DNA of 32,560 nucleotides from Prevotella sp. UBA4330 (GTDB lineage: Bacteria; Bacteroidota; Bacteroidia; Bacteroidales; Bacteroidaceae), in NCBI GenBank assembly GCA_002394385.1, contig DGTS01000022.1:1-32560 (forward strand). Reading direction: 5' to 3'. Positions 23,888 to 31,700 of this stretch are shown here, in pieces. The notes below the pieces were generated by a model, which searched no databases, was not told where the DNA came from, and worked only from the letters and a program-made list of their open reading frames with translations. Each line of letters begins with the position of its first letter. Positions within the stretch are counted from its first letter, which is position 1. Made by a program: the position numbers and the translations under genes.

Positions 23888-24991
23888 ATGGAACACCCAG
23901 AGAACAATGAAGAATATAAAGGCTTGACGGTGAATGCCGGCGTTGAACAGCCTTCGATAGTAAACCCATATCTCAAGCGCGGACGTTTTCGCCGCCGCGA
24001 AATGACTGTCGCCGAGATGGTTGACGGTATAGTGAAAGGTGACGTCACCATTCTGAGTCAGGCGGTGACTCTCGTAGAGAGCGTGAACCCGGCGCATCAG
24101 CAGAAGGCGCAGGAGGTCATCGAGAAATGTCTGCCCTACAGCGGCAGTTCAATCCGCATAGGTATCAGCGGCGTGCCAGGTGCTGGCAAGAGTACCAGCA
24201 TAGACCAGTTTGGCATTCATGTTCTCGAACGTACAGGCGGAAAACTTGCAGTTCTTGCTATTGACCCAAGTTCAGAACGTAGCAAGGGCAGCATACTTGG
24301 CGACAAGACGCGCATGGAGAAACTGTCTGTGCATCCCGATGCCTTTATTCGCCCTTCGCCAACGGCTGGTTCTCTTGGCGGTGTGGCACGCAAGACGCGC
24401 GAGTCCATCATCCTCTGCGAGGCAGCAGGCTTTGACAAGATTTTCGTAGAGACCGTTGGAGTGGGGCAGAGCGAGACCGCCTGTCACTCAATGGTCGATT
24501 TCTTCTTGCTCATTCAGTTAGCAGGAACAGGTGACGAACTTCAGGGCATCAAGCGCGGTATCATGGAGATTTCCGACGGTATAGTAATAAACAAGTGTGA
24601 CGGCAACAACGTTGAGAAATGCCAGATGGCAGCAACGAATTTCCGCAATGCTCTGCATTTCTTCCCTATGCCTGACAGCGGATGGCTGCCTAAGGTCTTG
24701 TGCTACAGCGGATTCTATGGCACGGGAGTGAAAGAGATATGGGACATGATATACCAGTATATAGATTTCGTGAAGAACAACGGCTATTTCAACTACCGTC
24801 GTAACGAGCAGGCGAAGTACTGGATGTATGAGAGCATCAACGAGCACTTGCGCAACTCGTTCTACAACAACGAGAAGATACAAGAGAATATTCAGCACGC
24901 CGAGCAGTCGGTGCTTAATGGAGAAAAGACAAGTTTCGCCGCCGCAGGCGATTTGCTTGATATGTATTTTAAAGGAATGAAAGAACGTTAA
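23888..24991 (+). CDS. meaB: MeaB/ArgK-family P-loop GTPase
   Basis: A 367-residue G3E-type GTPase. It has Walker A GVPGAGKST (Lys101), a switch region with DPSSERSKGSILGDKTRM, the GTP-dependent ETVGVGQSE, the NKCD guanine specificity motif, and a C-terminal helical dimerisation arm. Family members escort adenosylcobalamin to methylmalonyl-CoA mutase and keep it active; older databases call them ArgK, an arginine transport kinase, which is not supported. The mutase genes are not in the window, so the partner is inferred. The start is likely ATG 23888, right after the repeat. It is followed by the heptamer arrays before ispH. Confidence 0.93.
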   Translation: MEHPENNEEYKGLTVNAGVEQPSIVNPYLKRGRFRRREMTVAEMVDGIVKGDVTILSQAVTLVESVNPAHQQKAQEVIEKCLPYSGSSIRIGISGVPGAGKSTSIDQFGIHVLERTGGKLAVLAIDPSSERSKGSILGDKTRMEKLSVHPDAFIRPSPTAGSLGGVARKTRESIILCEAAGFDKIFVETVGVGQSETACHSMVDFFLLIQLAGTGDELQGIKRGIMEISDGIVINKCDGNNVEKCQMAATNFRNALHFFPMPDSGWLPKVLCYSGFYGTGVKEIWDMIYQYIDFVKNNGYFNYRRNEQAKYWMYESINEHLRNSFYNNEKIQENIQHAEQSVLNGEKTSFAAAGDLLDMYFKGMKER

Positions 24992-24994
24992 TCT

Positions 24995-25222
24995 TTGAAC
25001 TTTGAACATTGAACATTGAACATTGAACTTTATGATTAGTTATGTTATGAGGTAATGTTCAAAGTTCAAAGTTCAATGTTCAAAGTTCTTTCAGTCGGCT
25101 AACGCCTTTCTTAAGACTCGCTTTGCTCGTATAAGCGGCGGAGCCGAGCGGTGAAAGCGGCAAAGCCGAGCGCAATGTTCAAAGTTCAAAGTTCAAAGTT
25201 CAATGTTCAATGTTCAAAGTTC
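24995..25222. repeat. three heptamer arrays (TTGAACA / AATGTTC) around a GC-rich core
   Basis: Array 1, 24995-25029, has five TTGAACW heptamers. Array 2, 25054-25088, has five AAWGTTC heptamers in the opposite sense, so arrays 1 and 2 can pair as a long hairpin. Array 3, 25174-25222, has seven AAWGTTC heptamers ending at the ispH start. Between 2 and 3 is a GC-rich 85-base core with GCGGCGGAGCCGAGCG and GCGGCAAAGCCGAGCG. No gene or promoter is seen in this 232-base spacer. Confidence 0.8.
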
Positions 25223-25223
25223 A

Positions 25224-26099
25224 ATGCTAAATATAGAAATAGATAGTGGTAGTGGCTTCTGCTTCGGTGTGACCACTGCAATACGCAAGGCAGAAGAAGA
25301 ACTGGCAAAGGGTGGCACACTCTATTGCCTCGGCGACATTGTGCACAACGGCATGGAGTGCGAGCGCCTGCGCAAGATGGGACTCGTAACCATCAACCAC
25401 GACGAGATGCAGCAACTGCACGATGCCAAGGTGCTGCTGCGTGCTCATGGCGAGCCACCTGAGACGTATGCCCTTGCCGAAAAGAACAACATCGAGATTA
25501 TAGATGCCACATGCCCCGTGGTGCTGGCACTGCAGCGACGAATAAAGAAACAGTATGAGGCAACCGAGGGCGGACAGATAGTAATCTTCGGAAAGCCAGG
25601 ACATGCCGAGGTGCTCGGACTTGTAGGACAAACCAAGGGCAACGCCATTGTTATAGCCCATTTCGATGATGTCAAACAACTCGATATGAGCCGAGACATC
25701 TATCTTTATTCTCAGACGACGAAGTCGCTCGACGAGTTCCAACGCATCATAGAGTATATCAAGGAGCATATCTCGCCTGATGCTGAGTTCCGGAGTTTCG
25801 ACACCATCTGCCGACAGGTGGCCAACCGCATGCCCAACGTGAGTGCCTTTGCTAAGCGTCACGATTTAGTCCTGTTTGTTTGCGGACGTAAGAGCAGCAA
25901 TGGCAAGGTGCTTTTCAACGAGTGCCAGCGTGTAAATCCCAACAGTCACCTCATAGAAGGAGCGGAAGAGATAGACCCCGAGTGGCTCAAGGGCATCAAC
26001 AGCGTCGGCATCTGCGGTGCCACCAGCACCCCGAAGTGGCTTATGGAGCAATGCCGTGATGCCATACTTACGGCAAATACGGAAAGAGAAAAAGAATAA
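25224..26099 (+). CDS. ispH: 4-hydroxy-3-methylbut-2-enyl diphosphate reductase
   Basis: A 291-residue [4Fe-4S] enzyme, the last step of the MEP isoprenoid pathway, making IPP and DMAPP from HMBPP. The three cluster cysteines are present: Cys13 in GFCFGV, Cys97 in DATCPVV and Cys196 in TICRQ. Conserved His in AHGEPP and GKPGHAE and the closing GATSTPKWLM also fit. ATG 25224 (MLNIEIDSGSGF) is preferred; the in-frame ATG at 25203 would add seven residues encoded by the heptamer repeat. There is no Shine-Dalgarno. The gene probably shares a transcript with greA, 5 bases on. Confidence 0.95.
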   Translation: MLNIEIDSGSGFCFGVTTAIRKAEEELAKGGTLYCLGDIVHNGMECERLRKMGLVTINHDEMQQLHDAKVLLRAHGEPPETYALAEKNNIEIIDATCPVVLALQRRIKKQYEATEGGQIVIFGKPGHAEVLGLVGQTKGNAIVIAHFDDVKQLDMSRDIYLYSQTTKSLDEFQRIIEYIKEHISPDAEFRSFDTICRQVANRMPNVSAFAKRHDLVLFVCGRKSSNGKVLFNECQRVNPNSHLIEGAEEIDPEWLKGINSVGICGATSTPKWLMEQCRDAILTANTEREKE

Positions 26100-26104
26100 G
26101 TACA

Positions 26105-26569
26105 ATGGAATATATGTCACAAGAAGGCTACGACAGTCTCGTGGCCGAACTGCATGAACTGGAGAGCGTGGAACTGCCAAAGGTGCGCGAGGCCATTGCA
26201 GAGGCACGCGACAAAGGCGACCTTAGCGAGAACTTCGAGTATCATGCTGCAAAGCGTGCACAGGCACGTCTGCTCAGCCGTATCAGTTTCAAGCAGAAAG
26301 TGCTGGCTAATGCCCGCGTGATAGACATGTCGAGGCTGAGTGCCGACACGGTGCAGTTGCTGTGCCGTGTTGAAATGACCAACCTCGCAGCAAACAAGAA
26401 GATGACCTACACCATAGTAAGTCCGCATGAGGCAGATATCCACGAAGGTAAAATCTCTATCAAGTCGCCTATAGCACAGGCATTGCTCAACAAGAAAGTG
26501 GGTGATGTCGTGGAGGTGCACGTTCCTGCCGGCGTCATGAAACTGCGTATAGAGAATATTCAGTTATAA
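26105..26569 (+). CDS. greA: transcription elongation factor GreA
   Basis: A 154-residue protein. The N-terminal coiled coil (1-75) carries the acidic tip GDLSENFEYHAAK, which enters the RNA polymerase secondary channel and promotes cleavage of backtracked transcripts. The C-terminal FKBP-like domain (80-154) has IVSPHEADIHEGKIS and SPIAQALLNKKVGD. Length and order are typical. It starts 5 bases after ispH and ends just before the 22/23-bp palindromic array. Confidence 0.95.
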   Translation: MEYMSQEGYDSLVAELHELESVELPKVREAIAEARDKGDLSENFEYHAAKRAQARLLSRISFKQKVLANARVIDMSRLSADTVQLLCRVEMTNLAANKKMTYTIVSPHEADIHEGKISIKSPIAQALLNKKVGDVVEVHVPAGVMKLRIENIQL

Positions 26570-26572
26570 TAT

Positions 26573-26751
26573 CCTGACCTTCTCAGGAGTGCTTCTGACC
26601 TACTCAGGAATGCTTCCTGACAACCTCAGGTGTATATACCTGACCTCCTCAGGAGTATCTCCTGACCTCCTCAGGAGTATATACCTGACCTTCTTAGGAG
26701 TATCTCCTTACAACCTCAGGAGTATCTCTTGATATAGGCATCAAGTATTTC
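26573..26751. repeat. array of eight 22/23-bp units with CCTGA-N5-TCAGG cores
   Basis: Units start at 26573, 26595, 26617, 26640, 26662, 26685, 26707 and 26729, so lengths alternate between 22 and 23 bp. Most units carry CCTGA, five bases, TCAGG, i.e. a small hairpin, and end in AGTATMTC or similar. The last copy is degenerate. There is no spacer variety as in CRISPR. It lies directly after greA. Confidence 0.8.
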
Positions 26752-26770
26752 CTGCTGTCATAACACAAAA

Positions 26771-26828
26771 ATCCCCACCCTTGAACTCTCTCCCTTGGTA
26801 AGCGAGGAGTTGTTAGGGGTGGGGGTTA
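26771..26828. terminator. GC-rich hairpin between convergent greA and the efflux gene
   Basis: ATCCCCACCC (26771-26780) can pair with GGGGTGGGGG (26816-26825) around a loop that itself holds CTCTCCCTT/AAGCGAGGAG. It lies between the ends of two convergent genes, suggesting two-way termination. It belongs broadly to the GC-rich palindromes of the window. Confidence 0.5.
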
Positions 26829-26860
26829 ATAGTTATGTAATTGTTATATTCTTATCCCTT

Positions 26861-28315
26861 TTATTTTGTTGCTCCACCAAGAGCGATGTACAAAGCGATT
26901 ACGGCTTGTGCTCCGCTGTACATATTGACGGCCTCGTTGAGTTGTGCGCTGAGGAGGCTCTCCTGTGCGGTAAGCACTTCGAGATAACTGGACTTTCCGT
27001 TGTCCATGAGTTCGTGTGTGCCTTTATACGCCTCGCTCAACACCTCCACCTGGCGGTGGTAGTATGCGTGCTTCTCGCGTGCTGCATCACAGTCGGCCAT
27101 TGCCTCGTTGACCTGGTTGCCGGCATCGATAACTGTTTGCACGTATTTGCGCTGCAGGTCTTCCTCGGTGAGTTTGCTTATTTTGTAGTTGGCCTTTATC
27201 TTGCCTTGTGCAAAGATGGGCTGTGTGAGTGAACCTACGAGATTGAGGAACAGTTTTGCGGGATTAACGATTGTACCGGCTGAGTTCGTCCATCCTCCTG
27301 TTGCGGATAGTGTGATGCTGGGGAAGAAAGCGGCTCGTGCGGCCTGTGTGTTGTAGAAGGCTTCTTCCATTGCGGCATTTGCCATACGTATGTCAGGACG
27401 ATACTCGAGCATCTGTGCGGGGACTCCTATGCGCAGGTAGTTGTTGTCGAACATGTGTTGGTTGTCCGATGAAGAGTGGTGACCTGCTGCTGGGAGCCAA
27501 TGGCTGCGTTCTATGTGCTGTGGCGGTATGGCGAGCAGTTTGCAGAGTGCGTTCTCTACGGCCCGTATGTTGCGTCGGATATCTACAATTTGTGTCTTGA
27601 CAGTAAGGTACGACGACTCCATCTGGTTGACTGCTGTGGAGTATGCCTTGCCGTTGTCGTAGAGAGCCTTCTCAGTTTCGAGCGAGGCGTTCCAGAGGCT
27701 GTCGGTCTGTGTGAGGATATCGAGTTGTCGGTCGAGCAGCAATAGATAGTAGTATTGCTGTGCTACTGCGCTTACGAGGTTTGAGCGTACGGCCTCCTCG
27801 CCCAGTTGTGCCTGCAGAAGCACGGCCTTGGCGGCTCGCTTCTTGTTGGTGATGGAGCCGAACACGTCGACATCTAAAGAAAGTTGCAGCGGCAGGGAGT
27901 ATGTCTTTGAGAACGCACTTTTGTCGAAACTGGCAAGCGTCCCTTGGGGCGCAAAGTAGAGCGACGGCAGATATGCCATCTTCGCCATCCTTAGTGAAGC
28001 CTCACTCTTCTCTACTGCTATGCGTGCTGAGTTGAGGTCGGTATTGTTAGCCAGTACCTGCTCGATGAGTTGCTGCAGCAGGGGGTCTGTGAAGAACTCA
28101 CGCCACGACAACTGAGCGAGTGAGGTACTGTCGGATGAGGCATCGCTTATCATCGACATGCCAAAGGTGTTGGCTGGCACCTCTGTCTTTTGTTCGTACT
28201 TGTCATATAGACCGCAGTTTGTAAGTGCAAGTGCAACTGCCGTTGCGGTAAGGAGGTGTGATAACACTCCTTTCCAGCCTTCCCTTTTGGGAAGGAACTG
28301 TAATATTTTTCTCAT
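26861..28315 (-). CDS. NodT/TolC-family outer-membrane efflux lipoprotein
   Basis: A 484-residue outer-membrane channel of the RND efflux type. It has a lipobox ALTNC with Cys34 as lipidation site, then two OEP repeats of about 190 residues with paired helices (for example LNSARIAVEKSEASLRMAK and LEYRPDIRMANAAMEEA), and the usual hinge phrases. Such channels work with an inner-membrane pump and a periplasmic adaptor, neither of which lies next to it here. The n-region of its signal peptide is unusually long: residues 6-17 are encoded across a perfect CCTTCCC-TTTT-GGGAAGG palindrome. No promoter was found directly upstream. Confidence 0.92.
   Translation of the reverse strand: MRKILQFLPKREGWKGVLSHLLTATAVALALTNCGLYDKYEQKTEVPANTFGMSMISDASSDSTSLAQLSWREFFTDPLLQQLIEQVLANNTDLNSARIAVEKSEASLRMAKMAYLPSLYFAPQGTLASFDKSAFSKTYSLPLQLSLDVDVFGSITNKKRAAKAVLLQAQLGEEAVRSNLVSAVAQQYYYLLLLDRQLDILTQTDSLWNASLETEKALYDNGKAYSTAVNQMESSYLTVKTQIVDIRRNIRAVENALCKLLAIPPQHIERSHWLPAAGHHSSSDNQHMFDNNYLRIGVPAQMLEYRPDIRMANAAMEEAFYNTQAARAAFFPSITLSATGGWTNSAGTIVNPAKLFLNLVGSLTQPIFAQGKIKANYKISKLTEEDLQRKYVQTVIDAGNQVNEAMADCDAAREKHAYYHRQVEVLSEAYKGTHELMDNGKSSYLEVLTAQESLLSAQLNEAVNMYSGAQAVIALYIALGGATK
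28278..28295. repeat. perfect palindrome inside the efflux signal peptide
   Basis: CCTTCCC-TTTT-GGGAAGG, a 7-bp stem and 4-base loop, about 20 bases inside the coding region of the efflux lipoprotein. In the mRNA it could fold just after the start codon and affect initiation. It resembles GC-rich palindromes elsewhere in the window. Confidence 0.6.
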
Positions 28316-28374
28316 GGGATTTATGGTTTATGCGTTAAAGCGTCCCTTTGTCTTTCCCTTGGGGGAGAGGTTCG

Positions 28375-28581
28375 TTATATGTCGAAGTCGTCATCGTCCC
28401 ATGCGACATATATTGTAGTGGGTTTAGAGAGGAGGTCGTTATAATCGTCTGTCTCATCGTCGTCATCGGTCTGTTCTGATGTGCCACCATTATTGATAGG
28501 CAAGTACGATTCTTCAGAGAAAAGCAGACCGTCTTTTATTTCAATACATGCCGCTTCTGGTTTCAAATATGTTTTTTTCAT
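28375..28581 (-). CDS. small acidic peptide with MKKTYLKPE start
   Basis: A 68-residue peptide. The start MKKTYLKPEA followed by a short hydrophobic patch (CIEIKDGLLF) is shared by a loose group of short Prevotella/Bacteroides peptides, which I recall as mostly unannotated. The second half is very acidic: Asp clusters near residues 38-46 and 62-67 (DDDDETDD and WDDDDFDI). It has no signal peptide. It lies between the large surface-protein gene and the efflux gene, 59 bases from the latter, on the same strand. A hairpin precedes the start by about 20 bases. It could be a secreted or processed peptide precursor, or a regulator; neither is shown. Confidence 0.6.
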   Translation of the reverse strand: MKKTYLKPEAACIEIKDGLLFSEESYLPINNGGTSEQTDDDDETDDYNDLLSKPTTIYVAWDDDDFDI

Positions 28582-28600
28582 CTTCGTTCCATATTGTTAT

Positions 28601-28632
28601 GTGAGAGGCATACCGCAGGGGATGCCCCTCAC
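28601..28632. terminator. hairpin between the surface-protein and small-peptide genes
   Basis: GTGAGAGGCAT (28601-28611) and ATGCCCCTCAC (28622-28632) pair with one mismatch around a 10-base loop. No T-run follows on the minus strand, so it may act as an RNA stability or attenuation element rather than a full terminator. Confidence 0.4.
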
Positions 28633-28686
28633 AGACGTTTAATTATTTTCAATGACTTTAAATAAATCGTTCACATTCGATCAATT

Positions 28687-28700
28687 TCAAGCGAGCTTGA
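28687..28700. repeat. small palindrome after the surface-protein gene
   Basis: TCAAGC-GA-GCTTGA, 6-bp arms, lying just after the stop codon of the large gene on the minus strand. It could be part of the 3' end signal together with the hairpin at 28601-28632. Confidence 0.35.
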
Positions 28701-28707
28701 TTGACGC

Positions 28708-31700
28708 TCACTTAATCACGATTTTCTTGCCGTTGACGATATAAATACCCTTTGTTGGATTATCCACTCGGCGTCCTTGCAAGTCGTAGAAAGGACCTGT
28801 GATAGGTTCCGTACTTTCTATGTCTTGGATTGCCGTAGTCCCGTTTTCATCCTCTTCTGGGAAACCAACGAACTCACGGGCATTAGAACCTCCTTGACTT
28901 GTGACGTTAAGATAAACACGTCCAGCACCGAGTTCGTCACCAGTCCACCTGTAGAAACCAACGCCTTTGCTCTTATTTGCAAGCACATAGATGGTGGAGG
29001 TGCCTTTAGAACCAGTAGTTTTCCTATCGCTCACTTGCAGCAAGTTATCATCAGAATAATCAGGAGCATCTTCATCAATCAAGGTCATCTCGTAGTCTCC
29101 AGATTCTCCAGATGTGATGTGGAGCAGATATGGATCACCAGCCTTGAGCTTTTTCCCAATATATTGGAGTTTTGCTAGACTCTGAGTGTTTTCAGGCATT
29201 ACATCTGTTACGATGAATGCTTTGACATTTTCAGGAATCTCCACATCTTTGTATGTGACAATGGTCTTCCATTTTGCGTCTCCAATGTTTACGTTGAACG
29301 TAGGATCAGGTACGAAGCGGTAGATGCGTGGCATGAAGCACTTGGGAGCTTTCGTTTTGCCATCTTCCCCTGTTTGCGGATTCTCATCGCCAGGTTTCTT
29401 GGTGTTGAACGAAGCCATGAACATGTCGAAGGAGCCCATGTCGAAGGAACTTGAACTGGAGGAATTACCGCCTCCCGAATTGTTGCCACCGAACATTCCC
29501 ATCATCTCTTCCATGTCGAACGAACTAGTGAGCATAATGGTGTTGTTCTTTTTGTCATTTTCGTCATTGTCATCAGAAATACCCTCGAATTTAATGGTGG
29601 CATTGTTGCCTGTGAAACTGATGGATGCCTTAAGGCTGACAATAATATCTGTATCTTCCTCATCTTCTTTTTGTTCTGCTTCTGCTAAGGCATCTGCCTC
29701 TGTACCTACCTTCAGACCGGTACTAGACATGAACATTTCCATCATGTCGTTGGATTCTTCATCAGACTTTTTGGCAGTTGCATAGAGATACAGTGGTGTG
29801 TCATTCTCATCCTTACCAACATTGAGCTTCCATAAATCGCCATCCTTTTCAAGAACAACCTCCAGGCCTTTTTTCTTAATGACAGTTTCACTCTCAATCG
29901 TTTCCTTATTGGTGTCGTCGGCATCAAATGTTATCTTGCTGCCGTTCTTACCACCACCCATCATGGCGTTGTTTTCAACCATCATGTAGTCGGTATACTC
30001 CTTGTTGTTGTTATTCTCCTTGTCTTCCTTCACTCTCGTACCGACAAGTACCAGGCGGGTGCCTTCTTTCAAATCGTCAGTACTCGTTGTCAGTTTCCAT
30101 TCACCATCGTAATAACCAGCGGGATCAAGGTCTCTCGTCTTCACGATAAACTTGAACTTGCGCTTCATGGTGTAGGACCTCTCCTTAGAGTCATCATCGC
30201 CTTCACGCTTAGGCAGAACCACCTTTACCTTAACGGTAATCTTGGCTTTACCTTCGTTAACACCGGTGATTATGTTCGTCTCTTCATCCCACTTGGCAAT
30301 ATCCTCATCGGATGACTTGTAAGTTGCTGGCTGTATCTCAGCTCCTTCAGGAAACTTATCCTCATTGAATCTATTAAATAGTTCATCTATTGTATAGATA
30401 GGAGTTTCGGCTTCTTTACTGCCATCCAATGTCTTGTTGACAAATATTTCCTTTGGCTCTGGCTCCGTAATAAGCAATGTCGGGTCATATACGGCCAGGT
30501 AATTCATCTCATCAACCTTTCCCGACATCTTCGGTTGTTCATCTTTATTACCACCCATCATACTGGAGAACATATTTGTATCCTCGGTATAAACCAGCGG
30601 TCCGCAAACTACTACGCAGTCGCCAGGACTCAGTTTTGGAATTGGATTAAATTCCATTGCGGTGGAACCACCAGAATTTAATGTGCCACAACCATTGATC
30701 ACCTTCATCTGACCGTCTTTCGTGCCATCATCAGAAATATAATAGGTCACTTTGTCGGAGGTGCCGAACATGGCAGACATATCAAAGCCAAAGGAAGACA
30801 TGTCGAAGGAAGACATGTCGAAGCCGGATTCTTCCATATCTTCCGGATCGAAGTCCATATCATCCATTGAATCTTCGCTTCCGCTGCCACCCATCATCTC
30901 TCCAAAATCCATGTCACCAAACATGGCCATCATACCAGAGTTCACCTTGCTCACCTTGCCCTTGATGTAGTATCTGACACCTTCTGCCCAGGTTACGGTC
31001 TGACCATCAATTGTGATGGTTTTATTTTCACTCTCTATTAATTGCTTAGCTTGGGCTACAGTTAAAGGATTCTGTAAACTGCCTGGTACGGTCGATTGCG
31101 TTTCATCGACTATCACCGTAGATTTGGCAGAAGCCTTGTCGTGATAATTGGTCTCTATTACGGAAGCAGTAATAACCGTAGAGCCACGTTGATAACCTGT
31201 CACTTTGCCATATGTACGATTGGTCTCTTCATCAGTGACTGTTGCGGCAGTTGCTATACCCGGTTTGCTGCTATCCCAAGTTATTTCCGAAAAATCTGCT
31301 CCAGTGATTGAAGCGTTTAGATCCGTATAATTAATAACGTCACTGTAGATTGTGTAGTATTCGGCTAACTCTATAGTAACAATTTTCTGGGGATCCTCTA
31401 TCTTCTTGAAGAATGCTAAGTCGATGTCTTCTCCTGATTCTGGTTTTATCAGTTTCCAAGTGTTACTGAACATGCTTTCTTCAACACCTAATAGATAGGC
31501 ATCACTTCCGATGTTGGTCCACAGTGAGAAAAATATATCATTTTTGCACCCATAACTAAAATACTGGTTATCGCCAGTGGGTTCACCAACCTTCAGTCCC
31601 TTGTTTTCGGTGTCGACATAGAGATATTTATCATCATTTGTTTTAAACGTGGCTCCCTTTCCTTGAGTTCTATTGTATATCCATTGAACTTTCTCAGGCA

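Noticed and set aside
25089..25173. Small RNA or tRNA in the GC-rich core between heptamer arrays
   Set aside because: No cloverleaf or known RNA pattern fits. The GCGG..AGCCGAGCG direct repeats explain its structure.
26573..26751. CRISPR array after greA
   Set aside because: Units are 22/23 bp with no unique spacers of CRISPR length, and there are no cas genes in the window.
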